A DNA stretch of 64,000 bases, from positions 31,725,724 to 31,789,723 of the forward strand of contig NC_132893.1 of the NCBI RefSeq assembly GCF_030463535.1, written 5' to 3'. This document shows positions 1 through 10,374 of this stretch, in pieces. Position 1 is the stretch's first letter; each line of letters opens with the position of its first letter. The notes beneath the pieces were generated by a model that made no database searches, was not told the origin of the DNA, and was given only the letters and a program-made list of their open reading frames with translations. The position numbers and the translations under genes are program-made. This DNA is from Salminus brasiliensis. Taxonomy: Eukaryota > Chordata > Actinopteri > Characiformes > Bryconidae.

Positions 1-510
1 TACATTCTAGTTATTTCTTATTATTCAGTAAGTGTTAATAATCCAGTATCTACTAGGCCACCGTTAGTATATGGAGGCAAATTCAGGTTCTAGTGGCCAC
101 AAATTAGTATTGTGTCTTTTTTTTTTTTTTGGACCACAAATTATCACATTTAGGCCACAATTAATATATTGGGGCAAATTCAGGTTCTAGTGGCCACAAA
201 GTATGATATTGAGGCAAGGGTTCTAGTGGCCGCAAATGAGTATACTGAGGCCAACAATTGGCATATCTGGGTAAACTAAAAGTATGATATTGAGGCAAGT
301 TAAGGTTTGAGTGGCCACACATTATTATAGTTAGGCCATCATTAGAATATTGAGGCAAATTTACATTCCAGTGGCCACAAAGTAATATACTGAGGCTAAT
401 CAAGGTTCTAGTGGCCACAAATGAATATATCGAGGCCAACAATTGGCATATTGGGGTAAACTAAGGTTATAGTGTCCAAAAAGTACCACTACTACTACTA
501 CTACTACTAC

Positions 511-554
<44 letters not shown>

Positions 555-1480
555 CAGTACATTCTAGTTATTACTTATTATTCAGTAAGTGTTAATAATT
601 CAGTATCTACTAGGCCACCGTTAGTATATGGAGACAAATTCAGGTTCTAGTGGCCACAAATTAGTACACTGAGGCCAACAATTTATTTATTAAGATCATT
701 TAGGTAAAAATTTTATTGACCACAAATTATCATAGTTAGGCCACAATTAATATATTGGGGCAAATTCAGGTTCTAGTGGCCACAAAGTATGATATTGAGG
801 CAAGTTTAGGTTCTAGTGGCCACACATTAATGTACTGGGGCTAATCAGGGTTCTAGTGGCCACAAATGAATATATTGAGGCCAACATTTTGGTGGCCACA
901 GATTAGTGTATTCTGACCAATTAAGGTTCTAGTGGCCACAAATTAATATACTGATGCCAACAATTGGCATATTGGGGTAAACTAAGGTTCTAGTGTCCTA
1001 AAAGTACTACTACTACTACTAGTATTAATAAATCAGTACATACTAGTTATTACTTATTATTTAGTAAGTGTTAATAATCCAGCATCTACTAGGCCACCGT
1101 TAGTATATGGAGGCAAATTCAGGTTCTAGTGGCCACACATTAGTGTACTGAGGCTAATCAAGGTTCTAGTGGCCACAAATTAATATATTGAGGCCAACAA
1201 TTGGCATATTTGGGTAAACTAAGGTCTACTAGTACTAATAGCTCAGCATATACTAGTTATTCAGTAAGTATTAATAATTCAGTATCTACCTGGAAACTGT
1301 ACATATATGGAGGCAAATTCAGGTTCTAGTGGCCACCAATTAGTATCTAAAAGTAATATAATGTGTAAAAGCATACAGAGGTGTATTAAGGATCTAGTGG
1401 CCATAATTGAATACCCTGAGGCTGCTGATTAGTGTATGGAGGCAAATTAGGGTTCCAGCTGTGCTATTATTATACACTGC
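1..1480. repeat. Hierarchical tandem array (about 41-bp unit, about 0.5-kb superunit)
   Basis: The short phrase ttctagtggccacaaa recurs more than a dozen times, separated by variants of 'ttag-tatattgaggcaaa'. A longer block starting near taggccaccgttagtatat recurs at about 54, 611 and 1090, so the array has superunits of roughly 560 and 480 bp. ACT/AAT triplet runs (487-551, 1005-1020) sit inside the superunits. It is cut by the left window edge. The open frame on the minus strand at 161-442 is only this repeat translated. Confidence 0.9.
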
Positions 1481-1859
1481 TATTATGACTTACGTTTCTA
1501 CTGTCCATTATAACTCCATTACAGGTTAGATGTCCACATACTTTTGGCTGTAGCGTAGAGGATCTCTACCAGTACCAGTTTCTCACCTGGCCAGTGCATC
1601 AGCCCTGAGGCCATTAGGAGGCCTACCGTGTGACACGCGCCCAGGTGCGTCCTTCTGCTCTGCTGCTCTGCTGCTCTCTCTTTCCTGCAAGGTGCAAACG
1701 CTCCCCACACCCCTGTCTTGCCCTCGACCACCCCCTACCCCCCACCCCACCCCTCCCCCTCTCTCGCCCCCCCCCGCTCCCGTTTCCACCTAGTTTATAT
1801 GCAGATTATTTAGGATTGCTCTGCATTATTCATCCTTCTGGGTCTTGTGACAATGCAGG
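1481..1859. other. Intergenic stretch with a long pyrimidine tract
   Basis: No gene is recognised. The array decays by about 1480. From about 1720 to 1795 the plus strand is almost pure C/T, which pairs in composition with the G/A tract at about 2015-2062 on the other side of the CpG-rich core. Open frames on both strands are low-complexity shadows. Confidence 0.6.
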
Positions 1860-2432
1860 CGCACTGACATCCCGGCTTTGGCGCGAGCGCGAGCACTCGT
1901 GTGACGGCGGGGTCTCCGTCGAAGAAGCGCGCGCTATTATTCCGTGGCGGGCGGCGCTGATTACGCGCCTCGCGCACTCCCCGTGCTCCGATAGTTAACG
2001 GGGTAGCGGGGTGGTGGGGAAGAAGGAGGAGGAGGAGGGGGGGGGGAGGGGATAGGAGGGGCTCGAGAGCGCGTTTAATCACTTCAGTGGCACCGCGCGT
2101 CCTCGCCTCTCGAGAGCGCGAGCCACCCAACGCTCCTCATCAAGAATCCAATCAGTTTAGCGCGCGGGGACGCACTTGGGCTGAGACGAGAAGCGATTTT
2201 CTGCAGGGACGCTCGCGCCGTAAAGGGCAGGCTCACACTGCATATGCAAATAGAAGAGGAAATTAACACAGGGGTGTGTTTTTCTTTCTTTCCTTTGAAG
2301 CTCTGATAGTGGCTCGCGCTCGGTGGATCATTTGCTTTTCGATTGCATTTTTCGCTTTTTGGCTGAAACTGAGCACCCCTTAACGAATTACACCCTTTAA
2401 TCAGCTCCCTCTGTTCCTGAGCAAAATGCAGG
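1860..2432 (+). promoter_or_regulatory. anxa3: CpG-rich block, likely anxa3 promoter and non-coding exon 1
   Basis: CpG dinucleotides are dense from about 1860 to 2225 (many gcgcg clusters), unlike the AT-rich surroundings. A CCAAT motif lies near 2147 and an octamer-like atgcaaat near 2243-2250. The block ends at a strong splice donor, G|gtgagt, at 2432/2433. No downstream gene other than anxa3 lies on this strand, so I infer a 5' untranslated exon joined to the exon starting at 20021. The alternative is a promoter of an unseen gene or RNA. Start-site data or cDNA would settle it. Confidence 0.5.
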
Positions 2433-2587
2433 GTGAGTCACGAGAGCATTGTGGGTAAAGGGGTGTTGCATTCATGCACTCTACTGCTGCAACCCAAACC
2501 ATGCTCTCTTAGCAGAGATGGGAAGATGCCCATTTTTTGATGCCCCAAAAAATGATGCAACCGTAAGCGTAACCTGTGATGGGACGG

Positions 2588-2830
2588 TTTGGCAGTGGTG
2601 GCTCAGCGGTTAGAGCGCCAGGCTATCGATAACAGGGTTGTGGGTTCGATTCCCGGGCTCGGCAAGCTGTCACTGTTGGGCCCTTGAGCAAGACCCTTTA
2701 CCCTCTCTGCTCCCCGGGCGCTGGAGTTGGCTGCCCACCGCTCTGGGTGTGTGTGTATTATCACAGATGGGTTAAATGCAGAGGACACATTTCGCTGTAC
2801 AGTGGCAAATACGTGCACCTTTACCTTTAT
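2588..2830 (+). mobile_element. tRNA-derived SINE, family A
   Basis: The head carries an RNA polymerase III A box (tggctcagcggttagagc) and B box (gggttcgattccc), followed by the family body 'cactgttgggcccttgagcaag' and a tail near 'gtggcaaata'. The same element occurs at 13118, 17063, 18143, 18640 (minus), 28910 and 51141. Confidence 0.85.
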
Positions 2831-3394
2831 ATTTAACAGAAACTGCAACAAGAGGGAGGATGCATGGAAGTGACAAACCGAGAACCTCGAAATACACCTG
2901 TTCCCCCTCTTCAAAAGAACATCCAGCAGGACCAAAACAGTCTGGACTCGTTATATTTACACCCCCAAAACTGACATAAACCAAAGCTGACAACGATTCG
3001 AGGGAGGAAATGTGTTGTTGATACTAGAGAGCAGCTCATCGCCTCCAGACTCTGCTAGATATGGGAATACGAGGTTCCTGCAGGAACCAGGCCTCATGAC
3101 CGCTGCTTTTCCAGCTCCAGTGTCCGCAGAAAGAGAGCTCGAACTCAGCACGGCACGAAGCGAAAGCCAGGGTGGGCAAACTGTGATCTGTGCTAGGCTA
3201 AAAGCTAACACTAGCCTTTTTACCACTCTCGAAAACCAACTGGACATCCTCAGCTGAACCAAACTGAAGCTAAACTCACATCAGAAAGGGTGTGTGTGTT
3301 TTTTTTGTACCCAGGGAAGCAAGTCGGGGCAAGGCTAAAAGCTAACCAGCTAATAGCATATGGCACTGATCACGACCCTTCAGCCATGTCACTT
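2831..3394. other. No gene recognised
   Basis: Mixed-composition sequence inside the inferred first intron of anxa3. Open frames of up to 101 codons occur on both strands, but none has recognisable motifs or splice context. Confidence 0.4.
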
Positions 3395-3905
3395 CACTGC
3401 TGCGTTCTCTCTTCACTGTAGCTTCCTGTAGCTGCTGCCCAGGTCATCAGATTCAGACCCCTGACTCTGGTCTACAAAGGCAAGACTGGACCAGCCATCC
3501 CCTCCGTACTTGATGGCGATGGTCAAAAGCTGATCTGCACCGAGAGCCCTTCCAGCTTCAAGTACGGCTCGACTCGACCCGCCATCCTTTAAGATCCACG
3601 GAAGACGAGCGTCCAGACTTTTTACTGTCCTGCACCAAAGTGGTGGAACGAACTTCCCCTGGGTGTCCAACACTCGCTGTCTTCAAACCCAGACTGAAGA
3701 CCCTCCTCTTCTGAGAGTACTTGGGTGAATAGCAGAGTGGTCTCCTTACTGACTTGTGTTTAGTAGAGTCTAAACTTAGAGGATCTTTAAATTATTAGTC
3801 TATTTAAACTAGCTGAGGTTCTTCTTGGGTAAATAGTGAAGCACTTTGTAAGTCGCTCTGGAGAAGAGCGTCTGCTAAATGCCGTAAATGTAAATGTAAA
3901 TGATC
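3395..3905 (+). mobile_element. 3' end of an L2-like LINE, truncated
   Basis: The conceptual plus-strand product resembles the tail of a non-LTR reverse transcriptase open frame, with a 'LPVAAA...RF.PLTL.YK' start and a later 'WWNELPLGVQ' block, interrupted by stops. It ends in the typical fish LINE tail (gtcgctctggagaagagcgt, then 'tctgctaaatg') and a taaatg repeat at about 3885-3902. Related copies lie at 16365-17050 (plus) and 25725-25960 (minus). Confidence 0.75.
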
Positions 3906-4164
3906 AGAGGACTCAATCAGACGGCAGCCCAGAGCCAGTAAGGTTAACTTGTGTAGGGAGTTCACTAGTGGTATAGTGAAAGTAGTATCATTTGAAAACG
4001 CTCATAAAAGCATTGCAGCATTTTAGGATTGAGCAAAAAGTGATTTTACATTTCTCATTAAATATAATTAGAATTTTTGTACATTTTTTTTATTAGAATG
4101 ATCTTCTTTGGACAAATCATGTTTTCCAATGAAGACCAGCTAATAAACAATGTTTTCATTTTTA

Positions 4165-4407
4165 ATGTTCCCAATAATTTGGAGAGCATTACTTTCCCAC
4201 CTCTCCCTAATGGACAGTAGAAGCCATTATTTTACTAGAGCAAAATAAAGGTAGTGGAGAGTCATTTGGGATTGTAAAAATTGTATATATATATATAGTT
4301 TTATGTTTTAATAAACAATTAATTAAACAATTAAATTTAAAGCATTGTTTATCGGTTAAATAAATATAATATGAAGGAAATAGAAAAGTAGGGGGTATAT
4401 CCCCATG

Positions 4408-4499
<92 letters not shown>

Positions 4500-4632
4500 A
4501 TTGGCAATTGGGTTAAATTAAGGTTCTAGTGTCCACAAAGTACTACTACTACTACTAGTACTAATACTTCAGTACATACTAGTCATTCAATCATTACTTA
4601 TTATTCAGTAAGTGTTAATAATTCAGTATCTA

Positions 4633-4668
<36 letters not shown>

Positions 4669-5057
4669 GGTCATATCAGAATATTATGACCACCTACCTA
4701 ACAGTGAGAATAACCACCCTTGGCTCAGATGACACTAGCGATTCATCGTGGCATGGACTGTATTCTGTGATGAAAGGTTTTCATTATAGAGGTTAACTGG
4801 TCGTATCGATTGCCTGTGGGGAACCACTGTTATGCCATTGAGGCACTCAATGTGCCATCAGCTAATATGCCAAATTATTTAATAACCTTTTTAAATTTTA
4901 TTTCTACATCTTTATCTTTACAGAGGTGCCAATAATTCTGGAGAGCACTAGTTCCTACCCACCTCTCCCTATTGGGTATTCAGTGCACTGGTGAGAAGTA
5001 GAAGCCATTATTTCACTAGAGCACTATATAGAGAGTGGAGAGCCATTTGGGATTGAG
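4165..5057 (+). repeat. Two copies of an about 120-bp repeat around microsatellites and a stray array-A unit
   Basis: 4165-4275 and 4923-5057 are similar copies ('ccacctctccctaatgg...agccattatttnactagagca'). Between them are a TA run (about 4410-4475) running into CA (4476-4499), a displaced piece of the 1-1480 array (4500-4634), a CA run (about 4634-4667) and a short Tc1-like terminus fragment (about 4670-4770). Confidence 0.7.
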
Positions 5058-5734
5058 CCCACATATCCCACTGAACATTACTCTCCTGATTTAGAGAATG
5101 GAGACTGTATTTGGATTTGTTGCATTTAGATTCGTCGCATTTGCATTAAAGGCAGAATATGGCTGGAGCCACACCGCCCCCAGCCATGAGCCTCTTTTCT
5201 CCCTCTGAGGTTTGGAGTGGTTAAACTGTCGCGTGCTCGCTGGTGATTACCAGCAGGTTTAGCTTTTATGTCCGCTACCATTTCCCGCCTTCGCCTTGAT
5301 CCTAAGTGACTGAAGCACTAGATACCCCCCCTCAAACATCCCCTCCTCCATCTCGCTCTCGCCCCATGAGGAAGACTGTAATCAGCGGCCCCAGAGCATG
5401 AGGAGTACGGAGTGTGCTATTCATTCGCTCTCAGTGCACATGTATAGGGCCTAATGGAAAGGGAGGCACCTGCCCTATGAAGTGAAGCAGTGGTGTGAGG
5501 GATCAGCGCGAGTGTGTCATGGATCAGTTTGGCATTCGACTACTGGAGTCATGAAGTGGACAGACTGGACACACATGAATAGAGGCTATAGTACATTGAA
5601 TTAATGCACATAGTACTGAAGTGCTGCAGTACTGAAGATGGGCACAGTGTTGCATTAAGACCTTTGCATTTAAAAAAGGGGGTTTCCATAGATTGCTTGG
5701 TAAGGTCCAGGCCAATAATTTGTATAGTAGCTTA
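5058..5734. other. Non-repetitive stretch, no gene
   Basis: Balanced composition with no tandem structure and no recognisable coding exon. 5160-5420 looks unusually complex for this neighbourhood and is a candidate conserved non-coding segment, but conservation cannot be tested here. Confidence 0.35.
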
Positions 5735-6430
5735 ACAGACACCCACAATGGCTTTACAGACACCCACAGAGGTTTTACAGACACCAACAGTGGCTTTACA
5801 GACACCAACAGTGGCTTTACAGACACCCACAGTGACTTGCAGACACCTATGGCAGCTTTACAGACACCCACAGTGGTTTTACACACACCAACAGTGGCTT
5901 ACAGACACCCACAGTGGCTTACAGACACCCACAGTAGCTTTAAAGATACCAATAGTGGCTTACAGACACCCACAGTGGCTTTACAGACACCAACAGTGGC
6001 TTACAGACACCCACAGTGGCTTTACAGACACCAACAGTGGCTTACAGACACCCACAGTGGCTTTACAGACACCAACAGTGGCTTACAGACACCACAGTAG
6101 CTTTACAGACACCCACAGTGGCTTACAGACACCCACAGTAGCTTTAAAGATACCAATAGTGGTTTACAGACACCCACATTGGCTTTACAGACACCAACAG
6201 TGGCTTACAGACACCCACAGTGGCTTTACAGACACCAACAGTGGCTTACAGACACCACAGTAGCTTTATAGACACCCACAGTGGCTAACAGACACCTACA
6301 GTGGCTAACAGACACCCACAGTGGGTTACAGATACCCACAGTGGCTCATAGACACCCACAGTGGCTTTACAGACACCCACAGTGGCTTATAGACACCTAC
6401 AGTGGCGTTACAGACACCAACAGTGGCATA
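5735..6430. repeat. 20/21-bp minisatellite
   Basis: About 33 head-to-tail copies of units like cagacacccacagtggctta. Two variants alternate, with 'accaac' or 'acccac' and 'gctta' or 'gcttta', giving a roughly 41-bp higher-order period in the middle. The open frames at 5693-6263 are translations of this array, not genes. Confidence 0.95.
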
Positions 6431-7251
6431 TCAACCCGTGGTTGGAAATGAACTCGGCCCGGGATGTCACAGAGATGCCACCTGACAGGGTTTGCTGCAT
6501 GTATAAATAAGCGAGCACACCAGTCAGCTGTAGCAGAGTGCAAAACCATTGTCATGGGCAAAGAACATGATGTAACTGATGTCCAAAAAAGGCATGATGA
6601 CAGGGTACCATGGATGTGTTCAATTAGCAGCAACTATTTCGTCCATAGGCAGTCATTCATGTGATGAGATTATTCAACAGCGCCCTCTATGGGTGCCACA
6701 ATTCAGTGGATTGCAGTTTCAGTGCAACCTACTGATCCAGGGCCTTCATTAATGAGGCTTGCACCGCACAAGAAGTCAGTGCTGTCAAAAACTGTGAGGT
6801 TGGCTAGTGAGATTTATAGGCAGGTTCATGAGGTATAAACACCTTTAGCATGCAGCCAGGACAACTTCCTTCATTCTTCTGGGCTGTGCAGGACATGCAC
6901 AGGCCTCTGCACCTGTCCCTAAACAGGAGCTCTGTTTAGCTCAGTCGGAGTTTATTTGCACAGAGCTTTTTACAATAAACATCGTCCTCGAGCAGCTTTT
7001 CAGGAATCTGGCCACTAATGAACAACTGCATGGATCAGTGCACCTACAGTGAGGCAATAGAGGCACACTGTGGCTTCGAGAATCAATGCATCAATCAGAA
7101 CTGACGTAGTTCTACACCCTTAATCTTCAACCACGTCACACAACGATGGTTCATCAGTATGTTGCGTCGCAAGGCAGGTTTAGGCTTTCTATATGAAGCC
7201 ATATAGTCCCAGTACAGTATGCTACCCGGCCTATGTTGTGTAGCCCTATGT
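6431..7251. other. No gene recognised
   Basis: About 6431-6740 has weak resemblance to fish DNA-transposon debris. The rest shows no repeat or exon that I can name. Confidence 0.35.
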
Positions 7252-7912
7252 TAAAGGGAAAGTTCACCAAATTTTTTAAATGCCGGCATACAAAAGTGGT
7301 TCACATGTAAACAAAGTCATGAAGAGAGGTTTGGTGTGAAATGTTCCGTTCTAGAGAAACTTGCTGTTTCAGAATTATTCACAGTGGAGGTGAATGGAAC
7401 CAGATGGCTGAAACTGTTAAATGTCATTTAATGTCATTTATAAGCTACATCACAGAAAGTTCTTATGTGAAATGGATATGAATATACTGCCTGACACCTG
7501 AAATGTTGTTTTATATAATAGTTTTGACCTGCAGTATATGTTACGAAGTAGAAGTAGAAGTAAATGCAGGGTATTGTTGGGCAAAATAGTCCCCAAAATA
7601 GCAAAAACAGCAATTTCTTTTTTCTTTTTTTTTTTTAGATTTTAACATCATCATTTAGCATCATGAAACTAAGAAAACACATTCACTGTTCACTGGTTCA
7701 CTGGTGGTTTTGTATGGTAAATAAAATGGCTATGTATTTATGCTGTTAGCACCGTGACCCCAGGTTCCATTGACCACCACTGTAAAGAAATCAGAAAAGG
7801 TCATTTTTTCTACAATGACTCATTCCACACAGATCTACTCTAAATGACTTTATTTACCTCTCCCTGACTAAATTTTGCAGAATTTCTAAAAACCTGGTGG
7901 AGTTCCCCTTTA
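7252..7912. mobile_element. TTAA-flanked non-autonomous DNA element
   Basis: It starts ttaaagggaaagttcacc and ends ggtggagttcccctttaa, imperfect inverted termini each beginning with TTAA. TTAA target sites are used by piggyBac and Kolobok-type elements. No transposase frame is present. Partial relatives occur at about 29560-29690, 32317-32640 and 62130-62490. Confidence 0.65.
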
Positions 7913-8684
7913 ATAGCCTCATTAGGCTATCCCTATTCAGAGAGCATGGCAGCTACACACAACTGGGCCTCCTCGTATTTAGTGCTGCTATTGCCAGCAG
8001 TTAAAAAAGGCACAGAGGAATAAAAAATAGGCAGCTACGCACAAAATAATACGATAACCTTCGTCATAAAGGAGTATCATTGGGAGTACAAACGCACGGA
8101 GTGGACAGGAAGTGTGCTAATCTGAAACCTGATGCGAGAGGAAGGAAGGGCTCAGGAAGCGGCCTTCAGAGCTTTCACCAATCATATTCATCACAGGGCC
8201 CGGGTCCAGACTCATTAGGCCGCAGCGCTGCACTTAACTAAACATCTTTTCCATAAAATAAATGCTTCCAGGTTACCCTCGGCACAGGTCGCGCTCGCAT
8301 CTGATCTCAATTAGCCCTCTCGCGCAGAGCGGCTAGGCTGGAGCACGAGCGGCGGAGAGGATGCTAGACGTTTCTCCAGGCTGCTGGTTTACACCAATCT
8401 GACACTGGCTTTACTGGGTCACTTATGGTGGTTTGTGGAGTTCTTTTACACTTACTTTGAGTGGGGAAGTAATGGTAATGGAAGCTTCTATGCACCAATT
8501 AGCATAGCACAAGCTGCAATGCTTGGTCACAAATGTAGGCGCATAGCATTAGCATTAGCATAGCTAAGAACAGCAGCAGTAGTAGTAGTAGTAGTAGCAG
8601 CTGTCTAGATAGAGGCCCGAGCTCTATCTGTGCTTTTGTCCATGTTTGTAGACAACAGTAGGAGAAATCCACACCAATTAGCCA
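7913..8684. other. No gene; possible conserved non-coding segment
   Basis: 8160-8345 is non-repetitive, CpG-containing and carries TTAATTA/CAATTAG-like homeodomain-type cores. 8577-8597 is a short AGT run. No exon is supported. Confidence 0.3.
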
Positions 8685-9060
8685 TAACATTAAAACCACC
8701 CTAATGCCTAATGCGGCTTCCTCCACCACGTGCCGCCAAAACAGTTCTGAGCCGCCGAGGCATGGACCCTACAAGACCTTCACAAGGTTGCAAAGCAGGG
8801 CCTCCACTAGCATCAGTGAACCTTAGGTGCCCATGACCTTGTTCCTAGCTCGCCGGTTGTCCTTACTAGGACCACTTTTGGTTGTTCCTGACCACTGCAT
8901 ACCAGGACCACCCCACAAGACCTGCCTGGTGGCTTTTTTGAAGATGTTCTGGCCCAGTCTAGCCATCAGAGTCTGGTTCTTCTCAAAGTGTCTCACATTT
9001 GTTCATTTGGCTGTTCATTTGCTGCCTAATATATCCACCCCTGCGACCAGATCATGTAAT
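8685..9060 (-). mobile_element. Tc1-like transposon remnant
   Basis: On the minus strand this reads as broken pieces of a Tc1-family transposase gene (remains of the 'SMPRR' end, then the 'GHLRF' and 'HTK' regions out of order because of deletions). It includes the flanking phrase 'aaaacagttctgagccgccgag'. Large internal deletions leave no functional frame. Confidence 0.65.
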
Positions 9061-10374
9061 ATCCAGACTACTCTTAACTTTATGCAAAAGTTTGGACACC
9101 CCACAAGCCAAATTACATGCATTTTGGATTTTATAAGTGTAAATAGGTTCACATCCTCTACTTTTACACTTTCTAAAGCATAATTACCACTAGCTTTATT
9201 TAATTCATGCAAAAAAACTAATAGCACATTAAATTAATATATCATATATAATATAGCACAATAAAAATAGTCAATTACATTGATTACATTGATACATATT
9301 GATTTTTTCCCCCTAAATGAAAAAAAAAATCCCTAAATTTTACAGACTTGTATTGTATGCAGAGCTTGTATTACTTGTACTCCCTGTATGACCAGAGCTC
9401 TACAACTACAGTTCATTATTAGCATTATAAACTTCATTAGCCTCTGAGCTTTTCCAGGTCTAAGCTATTGAAGTAAACATCAGGCCCTGCATATGAGGTA
9501 AGGAGAGAAACTGTTGACCTTTGATTTTTCACCAAACTATCAGTGTAGAGTAGGTATTTAGGCAGGATGAGCTGGACTGCGGTCTGTAAGGGCACACAGG
9601 CCTCCTACCCAACTTGCAAATGATGACATTGGCCAGCAAGGCACCGCAGAGAGTAACCTATGTTAAATATACACATTGGGCATCATGTTAAACATGTTGG
9701 CAGTGGAAGGGGGGGGGGGGTCCCATTGAATAATTGCTTCCTGATGTGTTCTTTCCCTTGCAATATTAATTACATGCTGATTGAAATCTTCATAGGGTCT
9801 CGAAGGTTGAAACTGTGAGGGGAAGTGAGGCCTAGGGTATTGAAGACTGTCCCATTTGATGATGGGTTTAACTGTCATTATGGGGAAGATCTGACACTAG
9901 GTTTGAAGTTTGAGAAAAAGCAAGGAGGCCTTTTCTTTTTTCCTTCCTTTTTTTTTTACACAGAGAGCAGCTATTACCAGGACGTTTCACGTGGCCAGAG
10001 GTTTTGTTGGCGACGTTCCCCAGATTAATAAGACTCTCGGCATGTAATTTTTCTCGCAGGTCACAAAAGAGGAACACGAAGAGAAGGAAAAAGAACAAAA
10101 CCAGCAGAGAGCTGCGGAGCATATGTTTTTTGTTCACCCGGAGGCCTCGAAGACACATTCTGTTTGGAAAGGATGCCAAAACAGAACAGAGGGGAGCGTT
10201 CTTATTTGTTTATCTCAGTCTCATGCAATCTGTCTCTCTTTCTTCATGAACACTTACACGCCACTCATCTCCACTTTCAATGGCTTACAATGGCTGTTCT
10301 CCATGGCAGCTTCACTCCAACTCAGAGAAGCTCTGCTAGGAGTTCAGCACAGTTGTGAGTGAGTTCCCTGCTTA
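9061..10374. other. No gene recognised
   Basis: AT-rich at 9190-9340, a G run at 9710-9720 and otherwise mixed sequence. Short open frames on both strands have no recognisable domain. Confidence 0.4.

Noticed and set aside
1-1480. Possible CRISPR-like array
   Set aside because: Units vary in length with no unique spacers of constant size, and the window is clearly animal DNA.
1630-2269. Several overlapping open frames in the CpG-rich region
   Set aside because: GC-rich sequence open on both strands, no family match.
2588-2700. tRNA-like A and B boxes
   Set aside because: Part of a dispersed SINE with seven copies; no cloverleaf anticodon stem that I could support as a real tRNA gene.
3413-3673. 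Minus-strand frame of 86 codons, and its twin at 16498-16956
   Set aside because: Antisense of the LINE reverse-transcriptase tail.
4207-4500. Frame with long IY repeats, and similar frames at 16163 and 52474
   Set aside because: TA/CA microsatellites translated.
5693-6263. Open frames of 135 and 171 codons rich in TDT/QTP repeats
   Set aside because: Translations of the 20/21-bp minisatellite; two frames are equally open.
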